A stretch of 64,000 nt of DNA from DASSKK01 sp035690495 (GTDB lineage: Bacteria > Actinomycetota > Actinomycetes > Propionibacteriales > Nocardioidaceae): assembly GCA_035690495.1 (NCBI GenBank), contig DASSKK010000081.1, positions 186,001-250,000 of the forward strand, written 5' to 3'. Below are positions 33,166 to 41,879 of the stretch, one piece after another. Every line of letters begins with the position of its first letter. Positions within the stretch are counted from its first letter, which is position 1. A program made the position numbers and the translations under genes. Below the pieces are notes generated by a model. That model was not told the origin of the DNA and ran no database searches. It was given only the letters and a program-made list of their open reading frames with translations.

Positions 33166-35271
33166 GTGCCGAGCCTGCCGAGCCGCACCGCCGGAGGGAC
33201 CACGATCGACAACACGTACAACGCTCAGCATCTGCTGGTGCTCGAAGGCCTCGAAGCGGTCCGCAAGCGGCCGGGCATGTACGTCGGGTCGACCGACACC
33301 CGCGGGCTGATGCACTGCGTGTGGGAGATCATCGACAACGGCGTGGACGAGGCGCTGGCCGGTGTGGCCGGCCGCATCGAGGTGATCCTGCACCCGGACG
33401 GCTCGGTGGAGGTGCGCGACGACGGACGCGGCATCCCGGTCGACACCGAGCGCAAGACCGGGCTGTCGGGCCTCGAGGTGGTCTTCACCAAGCTGCACGC
33501 GGGCGGCAAGTTCGGCGGTGGCTCGTACGTCGCCACCGGCGGCCTGCACGGGGTCGGGGCGTCGGTGGTCAACGCGCTGTCCGCGCGGCTGGACGTCGAG
33601 GTGGACCGGCCGCCGGTCACCCAGGCGATGTCGTTCCAGCGCGGGGCCCCGGGCGTGTTCGACGGCGAGGGGCCGGGGGCCGCGTTCACGCGGGGGTCGG
33701 GCTTGCACAAGCGCGGGCGGGTCAAGAAGGGCGTCACCGGCACCAGGATCCGGTTCTGGCCGGACCGGCAGATCTTCACCAAGGACGCGACCTTCGCCTT
33801 CGACGAGCTGGTCACCCGGGCTCGGCAGACCTCGTTCCTCGTGCCCGGCCTGGAGCTCGAGATCCGCGACCTGAGGGCCCCGGAGGACACGGTGCCGGCC
33901 GTGGAGAGCTTCAAGCACGACGGCGGGATCAGCGAGTTCTGCGACTTCCTGGCCGCCGACGAGCCGGTGACCGACGTCCTGCGGCTGCAGGGCCACGCCC
34001 AGTTCACCGAGACCGTGCCGCTGATGGACGACCACGGCCACATGACCCCTCAGGACGTCGAGCGCGACCTCGCCGTCGACGTGGCGTTGCGCTGGGGGAC
34101 CGGCTACGACACCGAGATCCGCTCGTTCGTGAACGTGATCGCCACGCCCAAGGGCGGCACGCACCTGACCGGCTTCGAGCAGGCGGTCACCAAGACGTTC
34201 AACGAGGTGCTCAAGGCGAAGCGGACATTGAAGTCCAGCGAGCCCGACGTGCTCAAGGAGGACGTCCTCGAGGGTCTCACCGCCGTCGTCACGGTCCGCC
34301 TGGCCGAGCCCCAGTTCGAGGGGCAGACCAAGGAGGTGCTCGGCACTCCCAAAGCGCGCATGATCGTGCGTCAGGTGGTGACCAGCGAGCTGAGGAGGTT
34401 CCTGACCTCGACCAAGAAGGGGCACAAGCAGCAGGCTCAGCGGGTGCTGGAGAAGGTCGCAAACGCGTCCCGGACCCGGATCGCCGCCCGTCAGCACCGG
34501 GAGACGCAGCGCCGCAAGAGTGCCCTGGAGTCCTCGGCGCTGCCCTCCAAGCTCGCCGACTGCCGCTCGAATGACGTCGAGCGGTCCGAACTCTTCATTG
34601 TCGAGGGCGACTCGGCGCTGGGCACCGCGAAGCTGGCCCGCAACTCGGAGTTCCAGGCGCTGCTCCCGATCCGGGGCAAGATCCTCAACGTGCAGAAGGC
34701 GTCGGTCTCCGACATGCTCAAGAACGCCGAGTGCGCCTCGATCATCCAGGTTGTCGGCGCCGGCTCGGGGCGCAGCTTCGATCTCGAGGCACGCCGCTAC
34801 GGCCGGATCATCTTCATGGCCGACGCGGACTCCGACGGGGCGCATATCCGGTGCCTGCTGACCACGCTGTTCTTCACCTACATGCGTGGGCTGATCGAGG
34901 CCGGGCGGGTCTACAGCGCGGTGCCGCCGCTGCACCGCATCGAGCTGGCCAACCCGAAGAAGGGGATGGACAAGTACGTCTACACCTACTCCGACACCGA
35001 GCTGTCGCGGAAGCTGGCCGAGCTGTCGAAGAAGGGGGTGCGCTGGAAGGAGCCCGTGCAGCGGTACAAGGGACTCGGCGAGATGGATGCCCACCAGCTC
35101 GCGGAGACCACCATGGACCCGCGGCACCGGACGCTGCGCCGGATCACCGTCGACGACGCCGAGGCGGCTACGGGGGTGTTCGAGCTGCTGATGGGCTCGG
35201 AGGTCGCCCCGCGCAAGGAGTTCCTTGTGCAGGGCGCTTATGAGGTGGACGCCGACACCCTCGACGCCTAG
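33166..35271 (+). CDS. parE: Type IIA DNA topoisomerase subunit B (ParE/GyrB paralogue)
   Basis: 701 aa. GTG at 33166 follows AGGAG; ATG at 33154 is the alternative. GHKL ATPase: VWEIIDNGVDEALAGVAGRI, DDGRGIPVD, GLHGVGASVVNALSARLD. Transducer domain follows. Toprim: FIVEGDSALGTAKLARN and MADADSDGAHIRCLL with catalytic Glu and DxD. The C-terminus has RYKGLGEMDAHQLAETTMDP. Its expected partner is the ParC-type subunit at 41876-45631. The organism presumably has a separate gyrBA elsewhere, since this locus (rpoD side, no recF/dnaN) is the parE-type position; a name of gyrB2 would also fit. Confidence 0.93.
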   Translation: MPSLPSRTAGGTTIDNTYNAQHLLVLEGLEAVRKRPGMYVGSTDTRGLMHCVWEIIDNGVDEALAGVAGRIEVILHPDGSVEVRDDGRGIPVDTERKTGLSGLEVVFTKLHAGGKFGGGSYVATGGLHGVGASVVNALSARLDVEVDRPPVTQAMSFQRGAPGVFDGEGPGAAFTRGSGLHKRGRVKKGVTGTRIRFWPDRQIFTKDATFAFDELVTRARQTSFLVPGLELEIRDLRAPEDTVPAVESFKHDGGISEFCDFLAADEPVTDVLRLQGHAQFTETVPLMDDHGHMTPQDVERDLAVDVALRWGTGYDTEIRSFVNVIATPKGGTHLTGFEQAVTKTFNEVLKAKRTLKSSEPDVLKEDVLEGLTAVVTVRLAEPQFEGQTKEVLGTPKARMIVRQVVTSELRRFLTSTKKGHKQQAQRVLEKVANASRTRIAARQHRETQRRKSALESSALPSKLADCRSNDVERSELFIVEGDSALGTAKLARNSEFQALLPIRGKILNVQKASVSDMLKNAECASIIQVVGAGSGRSFDLEARRYGRIIFMADADSDGAHIRCLLTTLFFTYMRGLIEAGRVYSAVPPLHRIELANPKKGMDKYVYTYSDTELSRKLAELSKKGVRWKEPVQRYKGLGEMDAHQLAETTMDPRHRTLRRITVDDAEAATGVFELLMGSEVAPRKEFLVQGAYEVDADTLDA

Positions 35272-35279
35272 GCCGCCGC

Positions 35280-35822
35280 TCAGACGCCGGGCGGGCAGTG
35301 CACCCGCGGGTTCCACATCGAGAACATCCCGGCCGGGTTGTCGTACCAGATCCAGGCGTGCAGCGAGTAGTACGCCGGAAGCCCGAAGCGGTTGCCCGCT
35401 GGGGTGAAGTTGAACCGGTGGCCGTAGAGACGTGGCCGCGGCGCGTCCTGTCCGTGGGAGTCACGCCACGCGGAGACCGTCACGACGTACTCGAGAGCCG
35501 CCAGGCGCAGATGCCCGTTGTAGCCGAGCCGGTAGACGACGGCTTCGGGGTGGCGCAGCGCGATCTTGCCGTCGACGAGCGTGCCGTCGACCAGGTGGAT
35601 GCCCATGCCGCCGCTGCCCTTCATCGCGATGCAGGCGATGCCGCGCTTGTCCTTGAACATCGCGTAGCCGGCCTGGATGACTGCGGCGTGCGAGTGGTAG
35701 GCGTCGGTGGCGGCGCGGGCCACGCGCACGTCGTGGCGGGTGCCCGCGAGCGCGCCCGGAGCAGCGACCGCGAGGGCCATGGCGGCCGCGGCAACGGCGG
35801 CCGCAGCCTTGGTGAGCCTCAT
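35280..35822 (-). CDS. Secreted protein with GMGIH motif
   Basis: 180 aa from ATG at 35822, with GGAGGG upstream. Sec signal peptide: LTKAAAAVAAAAMALAVAAP, cleavage likely near ALAG. The mature part has TDAYHSHAAVIQAGYAMFKD, ACIAMKGSGGMGIHLVDGTL, and aromatic-rich FGLPAYYSLHAWIWYDNPAG; it ends in VHCPPGV. Two Cys and several His could bind metal or form a disulfide. Proteins with a similar GMGxH core occur in other bacteria, function unknown to me. The start overlaps the DUF4242 stop by one base, so the pair is translationally coupled. Confidence 0.82.
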   Translation of the reverse strand: MRLTKAAAAVAAAAMALAVAAPGALAGTRHDVRVARAATDAYHSHAAVIQAGYAMFKDKRGIACIAMKGSGGMGIHLVDGTLVDGKIALRHPEAVVYRLGYNGHLRLAALEYVVTVSAWRDSHGQDAPRPRLYGHRFNFTPAGNRFGLPAYYSLHAWIWYDNPAGMFSMWNPRVHCPPGV

Positions 35823-36073
35823 CAGGATCCCTCCTTGACCTCGAAGACCTCGTCGGCGACCAGGCCGTGCGCCTCGCGGTGCACGGTCGTGGAGGCGTCC
35901 GCGGAAGGGGCTTCGACGAGGCAGAAGATCTTCCCCTGGCTCTCGTCCACCCAGTAGCGCAGGTAGCGCACGTCGTACTTGCCCTGGACCTGGAGGTCGG
36001 CCATGTGGGCCTTGGCCACGTCGTCGACGGTGACCCCGCCGTCGATGCTGTGGACGTCCATGTAGAGCGGCAT
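35822..36073 (-). CDS. DUF4242 (SCO4226-like, possibly nickel-binding) protein
   Basis: 83 aa. Pattern MPLYMDVHSIDGGVTVDDVA, then KAHMADLQVQGKYDVRYLRY and KIFCLVEAPSADASTTVHRE, ending HGLVADEVFEVKE. The ferredoxin-like DUF4242 fold includes a Streptomyces protein described as a Ni(II)-dependent dimer. His and Cys residues near HREAHGL are candidate ligands. It leads a two-gene unit with the secreted GMGIH protein, so a joint role in metal or redox handling is plausible but unproven. Confidence 0.88.
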   Translation of the reverse strand: MPLYMDVHSIDGGVTVDDVAKAHMADLQVQGKYDVRYLRYWVDESQGKIFCLVEAPSADASTTVHREAHGLVADEVFEVKEGS

Positions 36074-36157
36074 CGTTCCTCCTCGAAAGGTGCTCGGGTG
36101 TGCCGGGTGTCGCGACGAACCTAGGGCGGCGAGGATGCCTGGGGATCGGTGAATCCT

Positions 36158-36170
36158 GCCCAGATTGGGC
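36158..36170 (-). terminator. Weak hairpin after the LAL regulator gene
   Basis: GCCCA-GAT-TGGGC, extendable with a bulge to CTGCC/GGCAG. It lies between the leftward LAL stop (36181) and the DUF4242 start (36073). Confidence 0.35.
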
Positions 36171-36180
36171 GGCAGACTGC

Positions 36181-38796
36181 CTATCTCGAGGCGCCGACGA
36201 GCCCGTCGCGCCGGGCACTCTCGGCGGCGGCCCGGCGGGTGGGCACACCCAGCTTGTCGAGCACGGCGGACACGTGGTGGTCGACGGTCCGCACCGACAG
36301 GAACAGCCGGGAGGCGATCTCCTCGTTCGTGCAGCCCTCGCAGACCAGCGCGAGCACCTCGCCCTGGCGCGGGGTCAGGCCGGCGGGATGGGCGCGGGTG
36401 GAGGCGCGTGCGCCGGTGGAGACGGACCTGAAGCCCAGCCGGCGCATCTCACGGCGGGTGGCACGCACTGCCGCCTCGGCGCCGAGCGCCTCGAACCTGG
36501 ACAGCGCCTCGCGCAGATCCGCCTGCTCGCCGGAGTCGAAGAGCGCGAGGGCGGACTCGTAGGGGCAGGACAGCCGCTCCCAGGCGCGTGCCGCGGCCGA
36601 CCACTGACCGGCCAGGGACAGCCGGTACGGCGCGGGCAGGCTCCGGCCGGATGCCTCGGCGCCCTCGCCGGCCCGCTTGATGCCGAGACGGCGCTGCCAG
36701 AGGGCGATCAGGCCGCGGGTCCAGCCGTCGCTCCCGTCCGCGCACCCGGCCGCGAGCGCCAGATCGGCCCTGGCGAGATCCAGCTCCCCGTCCAGCCAGT
36801 GCGCCTCTGCGCGTCGTGGAAGTGCCTTGCGGATCCAATCCGGGTCCTCGCTGGTCGAGGCGTGGGCGGCAGCCGCGTCGAGGTGGGACCACGCTTCCGG
36901 GTCGCCGCGCCGGGCGAGCACACGTCCGAGCGTCATCCACGCCGGCATCCGGTTCGCCGGCGAGATCGCCGGCCTGGCCAGACAGGCGCGTGCGATGTAG
37001 GTCGCCTCGTCCCACCGACCGAGCTCCGAGAGCGCCTCGGCGTGCCAGCTCTGCAAGCAGACGCCGTAGGTCGCCAGGTCGTTCTCCTCGCAGTAGCGGG
37101 ATGCGTCCAGGTAGCACTGCTCGGCCTCGCCGTAGCGGCACTCGTTGACCAGGATTGCATGGGTGTTCGCGAAGGCCCGGCCGGCTTGGGCGTGTGCGGC
37201 ACCGGACACCGCGACATCGAGCGCGCGCTGCATCGGCGCCTGCCAGTCCTGGCCGATGTCCAGTAGGAGGCACGCCTCGGTGTCGAGCGCGTCGCTGAGC
37301 ACGTCCGGCAGGTCGAGCCGCTCGGCGAGCGACTGTGTGGTGCGGAGGAGGTTGAGCGCCCGGTCGTGCTTGGCCACGCGGCCGAGGGCGCCGGCCATGG
37401 AGTGCTGGGCGCGAGCCAGCGCCGCGGAGGGGCCGAGCCCGGCGACGCACTCCACTGCCGCCTCGGCGTAGGCCGACGACTCAGTGCTTCGACACAGACG
37501 CCACATCACCCGCGAGAGGAACTCCAGCGTCCCGGACTCCCGGACCGGGTCGTCCACTGTCCTCCACCAGCTGAGCGCCTGCTCGGCGGCCGCCGCCGCT
37601 TCGTCCCATCGATCCATCAGGGACAGCTCCCGGCCGAGCCCGTCGCTCAGCTCGGCGACGAGACCGGGGTCCGCCTCGCCTGCGAACCGCAACGCGCGTT
37701 CGTACTGGAGCGCCGCCTCCCGGTGAGCGCCCAGGGCCGCCGCCCGTCGTGCAGCCTGTGGAGCCAGCAGCAGCACCGCCTCGACGTCTCCGGCGCCCTC
37801 GGCGTGGTAGGCGAGCCGGGCCTGGTCGGTGTCTCCGGCGGTCCTCAGGGCGCGGAGCAGGTCCGCATGCACCCGGACTCGTCGGTGCGCGGGGATCTCG
37901 GCCTCCACCGCAACCCGTGCGATCTCGTGGCGGAAGACGAGGGTGCGGCCCTCGCTGGTCAGCACGCCCGAGGCGAGCATCTCGTCCCAGACCTCGGTGG
38001 GGGCACCGGCGACCTGCTCCAGCAGGGAGGGTTCGATGCGCCAGCCGATCAACGCCGCGGCTTCGAGCAGGCCACGAGCGTCCTCGGACAACCGCGCGAC
38101 CCTCGCCAGCAGGACGTCGCGTACCGATGGCGGAATCTCGCCCGCGGCGGCCGCGACCACCTCGCCGACCAGGAACGGATTGCCGCCGGTGAGCCGGTAG
38201 ACCTCGTCGGCGTCCACCGCTGCCTCGGTGCTCAGGGCCGCGACGGCTTCCCGCGAGAGCGCAGGCACATCGACACGGCGGGTGGTGCCGAGCCGGGCCA
38301 GATCTCCGAGGACGAGCCGCAGCGGCTCGGTCGCGAGGGCGTCGTCACGGTAGGTGAGGATCAGCAACGTGGGTGTGTCGCGGATCCGGTGACCGAGAAA
38401 GGCCAGCAGGTCGAGCGTGGCCTCGTCGGCCCAGTGGGCATCCTCCACCACGAAGGCGGTCGGCGATCCGCGCCGACCCGGGTCGCCGAGCCGCTCCAGG
38501 ACGGCGGTGAACAGCTCGTTGCGAGGAACCTGTCGGGTGCACAGGTCACCCAGCCCACCGCCGAGCTGCTCGGCCGCGTCGTACAGCGGCGCCAGCGGAC
38601 GCGGCGTGAACAACCCGTCGCACCGGCCCCAGCACCACCGGGCGTCGGGAATGGTCCTCTCCAGCTCCTCGACCAAGGTGGACTTGCCGACGCCCGCCTC
38701 GCCGGCGACCAGAACCAGCCGGCCCGCGCCCGCCCGAGCCTCGCAGGCGTACTGCTGCAAGGAGGCCAGCTGCGCCTCCCGCTCGAGGATCGCCAC
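36181..38796 (-). CDS. LAL-type LuxR regulator with ATPase domain
   Basis: 871 aa from GTG at 38796 (VAILEREAQLASLQQYACEA). Walker A VAGEAGVGKSTLVEEL (about 32-45), Walker B-like TAFVVEDAHWADEATLDLL (about 114), then TPR-like helices. C-terminal HTH: LTPRQGEVLALVCEGCTNEE, IASRLFLSVRTVDHHVSAVL. It resembles the regulator at 16293-19190 in plan but not in detail. The DUF4242 and secreted-protein genes follow on the same strand after a weak hairpin and may be targets. Inducer unknown. Confidence 0.93.
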   Translation of the reverse strand: MAILEREAQLASLQQYACEARAGAGRLVLVAGEAGVGKSTLVEELERTIPDARWCWGRCDGLFTPRPLAPLYDAAEQLGGGLGDLCTRQVPRNELFTAVLERLGDPGRRGSPTAFVVEDAHWADEATLDLLAFLGHRIRDTPTLLILTYRDDALATEPLRLVLGDLARLGTTRRVDVPALSREAVAALSTEAAVDADEVYRLTGGNPFLVGEVVAAAAGEIPPSVRDVLLARVARLSEDARGLLEAAALIGWRIEPSLLEQVAGAPTEVWDEMLASGVLTSEGRTLVFRHEIARVAVEAEIPAHRRVRVHADLLRALRTAGDTDQARLAYHAEGAGDVEAVLLLAPQAARRAAALGAHREAALQYERALRFAGEADPGLVAELSDGLGRELSLMDRWDEAAAAAEQALSWWRTVDDPVRESGTLEFLSRVMWRLCRSTESSAYAEAAVECVAGLGPSAALARAQHSMAGALGRVAKHDRALNLLRTTQSLAERLDLPDVLSDALDTEACLLLDIGQDWQAPMQRALDVAVSGAAHAQAGRAFANTHAILVNECRYGEAEQCYLDASRYCEENDLATYGVCLQSWHAEALSELGRWDEATYIARACLARPAISPANRMPAWMTLGRVLARRGDPEAWSHLDAAAAHASTSEDPDWIRKALPRRAEAHWLDGELDLARADLALAAGCADGSDGWTRGLIALWQRRLGIKRAGEGAEASGRSLPAPYRLSLAGQWSAAARAWERLSCPYESALALFDSGEQADLREALSRFEALGAEAAVRATRREMRRLGFRSVSTGARASTRAHPAGLTPRQGEVLALVCEGCTNEEIASRLFLSVRTVDHHVSAVLDKLGVPTRRAAAESARRDGLVGASR

Positions 38797-38857
38797 ACGG
38801 AGATTGTGGGCTCACCGGGCCGACCGCGCCAGTGCCGGTCTGCACCACGGTGCGCGC

Positions 38858-39361
38858 TCACGCCAGCTGGTCCAGCCCACCTGTGTCGACGTCGTAGACG
38901 AACCCGCCGACAGCCACCCGGTCGGGGATCAGCGGATGCGCGCGCACCGTCGCGACGTCGTCGACGAGCGCGGCGTGCTGATCCGCAACGACGCCGAAGC
39001 GCATCCAGGACGCATCGGCCCCTGCCGACTCACCGACCCGCTCGCGCATCTGGTCCTGTGTGGCGCTGCCCATCGCGCACCGCGAGTGGGGGATGACCAG
39101 GATCCGGTCCACGCCGAGCAGGTGGACGGCCAGCACCAGCTCGCCGAGCACCTGCTCGGTGACCCGGCCACCGGCGTTGCGGAGCACCTTCGCGTCGCCG
39201 ACCCGCAGGCCGAGGATCGCCAGCGGGTCGATCCGGGAGTCCATGCAGGTCAGAACGGCGACTCCGCGCGCCGCCTGGCCGGGCACCCCGGCATGGGCGA
39301 ACGAGTCCCGGTAGTCCCGGTTGGCGGCGATCAGGTCCTCGAAGGCGTCAGAGGCGGTCAC
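38858..39361 (-). CDS. Beta-class carbonic anhydrase
   Basis: 167 aa from GTG at 39361. Zinc ligands: CMDSRID (Cys with the Asp-Arg dyad, about residues 39-45) and IPHSRCAM (His and Cys, about 91-98). GNAGGRVT-like KVLRNAGGRVTEQVLGELVL is also typical. It interconverts CO2 and bicarbonate in the cytosol. The start overlaps the MFS stop by 4 nt (GTGA), making it the last gene of the parC-lipoprotein-MFS operon. Length is short for the class but matches small actinobacterial members. Confidence 0.93.
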   Translation of the reverse strand: MTASDAFEDLIAANRDYRDSFAHAGVPGQAARGVAVLTCMDSRIDPLAILGLRVGDAKVLRNAGGRVTEQVLGELVLAVHLLGVDRILVIPHSRCAMGSATQDQMRERVGESAGADASWMRFGVVADQHAALVDDVATVRAHPLIPDRVAVGGFVYDVDTGGLDQLA

Positions 39362-41181
39362 CCGGGAAATGTAGCGGAGCGGTCCGTCGACCCTGCGGCG
39401 TGCACCCGGCCGGGCCTTGCGGATCCGAACATGGCGAGCGCGGCGGCGCCGGCGAGCGCGGCGCAGATCGCCGCGCCGACGAAGACGGTCTGGAGCTGGG
39501 CGAGGCCGGCCTGCTCCAGCATCGCCGTGTAGGCGGGGCACTGGGTGCCCGTGTGGCAGACCTCCGACGGGGCGGGGAGGCCGGCCTGGACCGCGTAGTA
39601 GCGGCGCAGCCCTACGGTGGTGAGCACGCTGATCCCGACCAGCATGCCGACCATCCGGGCCACCACCAGCAGGGCGCTGGCGACGCCGTGCACGTGGGAG
39701 GGGGTGCTCGCCAGCAGCACCGCGTTGACCGGCGCGATGGCCAGGCCGAACCCCAGCCCCGCCGCGACCAGCGGGACCGTGGCGACCGGGTGCGCCAGGC
39801 TGTGCGCGCCCCAGGTGGACATCCACCAGAACGCGCCAGTGGTCAGCGCCATCGCGAGCGCAGTGAGCACGCCGGCGGGACAGCGGCGCAGAGCCCAGCC
39901 GCCGAGCAGGGCGCCGACCGGGATCGCCGTGAGAAGCCGCACGAGCACCAAGGCGGCCCCGAGCTGGGAGGTGGGAGAGACCGTGATCCGCGCGAAGATC
40001 GGCACGTCGACGAGTCCGGCGATCAGCGCGGCACCGGTCAGGAAGCTGACCAGCAGGGACCCTTGGGCGTGGCGGTGGGCGAACGTCGCGCGCGGAACCA
40101 GCGGGGCGGGGCTGCGCCGGCGCTGCCAGACCCAGGCGACCGCGGCGAGCGCGGAGCCGAGTAGTAGCCACGGTCCGGCCGGCGAGAACACCGAGACCTG
40201 AGGATCGGCGGTCGCGAACGCCATCACGATGCCCGCGAGCACGAGCGCGAGCAGGCCGGCGCCGAGCGGGTCGGACTCGCGCGCCAGCTGCGGCCACCGG
40301 CGTACGCCGACCAGCGGCCGGCGCGTGGTGGCGCACCTGATCCAGAACGCGACCGCCAGCACCACGAAGGCGATGCCCAGCGGCGACAGCCATCGCGATC
40401 CGCCGACCACCGGCACGAACGCCAACCCGACGCTCACCCGCGCGGTCAGCTGCGGCGGCTCCACCAACACCAGCGCCAGGATCAGGAGCGCCAGCAGGCC
40501 CAGCGTCGCTCCCAGCACGTCGCGTCTGGCGGGCGACGGGGCGGCCGGGAGGGGCGGCGCGGTCGTGGCCGGGCCTGGCGGGAGCGCGAGCTTGCGAGCG
40601 CGGATGGTCCGGCCGCGCCGCCCCTCCCGGAAGCCCGAAGCCCGCAGGGCGAGGACGAGCACCACCCCCACGACGACGTTGACCGCGAAGATCACCTGCC
40701 AGGTGGTGACGGCGAGGATCGCGGCGCCGTACAACGGACCCAGCACGCTACCGAGCTCCTGGACTGCGCCGACCACGCCCAGCGGGACCCCGCGGCGCTC
40801 GCGCGGGTACAGATCGGCGACCAGGGCCAGCGTCGCGGGCACCAGCCCCCCGGCGCCGACGCCCTGCAGGAACCGGCCGGCGACCATGCTGGCCAGGTCG
40901 TAGGAGCCGGCGGTGACCAGCGAGCCGAACGCGAACACCAGCAGCGAGCCGACCAGGACCGGGACGCGTCCGCGCAGGTCGGCGATCCGGCCGGCCAGCG
41001 GAAGCGTGGCGACGTAGCCGAGCAGGAACCCGGACACGATCGGCGCCGCCCGCTGGAGCTCGTCGATGGAGAGCCCGACCCCCGCCATCATGTCGGGCAG
41101 GGCGAGCACCACTACGTAGGTGTCGGCGGCCGCGAACGCCACCGCGACAGCAGCGATCCCGAGCTGCAGCCGACCGGTCAC
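39358..41181 (-). CDS. 14-TM MFS transporter, partner of the LprG-like lipoprotein
   Basis: 607 aa from GTG at 41181. First helices: LQLGIAAVAVAFAAADTYVV; motif A-like GRIADLRGRVPVLVGS; motif C region GAVQELGSVLGPLYGAAILA. The middle holds an unusually long hydrophilic insert (about 185-215) and an extra helical section. The order lipoprotein-MFS matches lprG-Rv1410c (P55) of mycobacteria, which moves triacylglycerols or lipoglycans to the outer envelope and affects drug tolerance. Coupled to the lipoprotein by a GTGA overlap. Assignment as a lipid exporter rests on synteny. Confidence 0.9.
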   Translation of the reverse strand: MTGRLQLGIAAVAVAFAAADTYVVVLALPDMMAGVGLSIDELQRAAPIVSGFLLGYVATLPLAGRIADLRGRVPVLVGSLLVFAFGSLVTAGSYDLASMVAGRFLQGVGAGGLVPATLALVADLYPRERRGVPLGVVGAVQELGSVLGPLYGAAILAVTTWQVIFAVNVVVGVVLVLALRASGFREGRRGRTIRARKLALPPGPATTAPPLPAAPSPARRDVLGATLGLLALLILALVLVEPPQLTARVSVGLAFVPVVGGSRWLSPLGIAFVVLAVAFWIRCATTRRPLVGVRRWPQLARESDPLGAGLLALVLAGIVMAFATADPQVSVFSPAGPWLLLGSALAAVAWVWQRRRSPAPLVPRATFAHRHAQGSLLVSFLTGAALIAGLVDVPIFARITVSPTSQLGAALVLVRLLTAIPVGALLGGWALRRCPAGVLTALAMALTTGAFWWMSTWGAHSLAHPVATVPLVAAGLGFGLAIAPVNAVLLASTPSHVHGVASALLVVARMVGMLVGISVLTTVGLRRYYAVQAGLPAPSEVCHTGTQCPAYTAMLEQAGLAQLQTVFVGAAICAALAGAAALAMFGSARPGRVHAAGSTDRSATFPG

Positions 41182-41879
41182 GGCTTGCTGATGTGCGGGT
41201 GTGCGCCGTAGTCGTCGAAGCCGATCGTGTACGTGACGTCGCCGCCCTTGGCGTAGAACGGGCCGGTGAGCACTGCCCTCACCAGCCGGTGCCGGTCGTC
41301 GATGCTGAACGTCGCGTCGAAGTTGCCCGACGGCACCGCGCTGGGGATCACGGTCGCGACGGCGCGTCCGGGCACCGTGCCGTGGTAGCTGTCGAGCACG
41401 GACTTGCCGTTGCGTTGCTGCGCGCCCTTCGTCAGGTGCGTTGCGGAGGTGAGCAGCGACGACAACCCACCGGAGGTGCTCATCAGGTCCGCAGGATTGG
41501 GTGCGCCGTAGTCGTGCGGGTCGATCGGCACGAACTTCGTGGTGAACGGCAGCTTGGCGTAGACCACGCCCTGCAGTGCGACCACCGCCACGTCGGCGGT
41601 GATGCCGCTGGCGGCGACCTTGATCGAGCCCTTGAACGCCGGGGCGTGGGTCGCCACACCATCGGCGTCGAGCACCCCGTCGACCCCGGAGGGCAGCTTG
41701 CCGGTGGACAGGTGCAGGTGCACCCCCGAGGTCTTGTCGAGCTTCTTCTTCGCCGTCGCCAGCGCCTGGTGGGGGCTCAACGAGGACGCGCTGTCGTGCG
41801 AGCAGCCGGAGGGGCCGATCAGCAGGCCGCAGAGGAGTACGGCGAGCAGGATGCGTGCCGCCCGCACGGAGAGGCTCAT
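41178..41879 (-). CDS. LppX/LprG-family lipoprotein
   Basis: 233 aa from ATG at 41879. Lipoprotein signal: SVRAARILLAVLLCGLLIGP followed by SGC (lipid-modified Cys near residue 26). The mature part begins SPHQALATAKKKLDKTSGVH and shows the LppX_LprAFG pattern VHLHLSTGKLPSG and the later DATFSIDDRHRLVRAVLTGP. These proteins have a hydrophobic cavity for lipids. It is coupled upstream to parC (ATGA) and downstream to the MFS gene (GTGA). Confidence 0.92.
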   Translation of the reverse strand: MSLSVRAARILLAVLLCGLLIGPSGCSHDSASSLSPHQALATAKKKLDKTSGVHLHLSTGKLPSGVDGVLDADGVATHAPAFKGSIKVAASGITADVAVVALQGVVYAKLPFTTKFVPIDPHDYGAPNPADLMSTSGGLSSLLTSATHLTKGAQQRNGKSVLDSYHGTVPGRAVATVIPSAVPSGNFDATFSIDDRHRLVRAVLTGPFYAKGGDVTYTIGFDDYGAHPHISKP

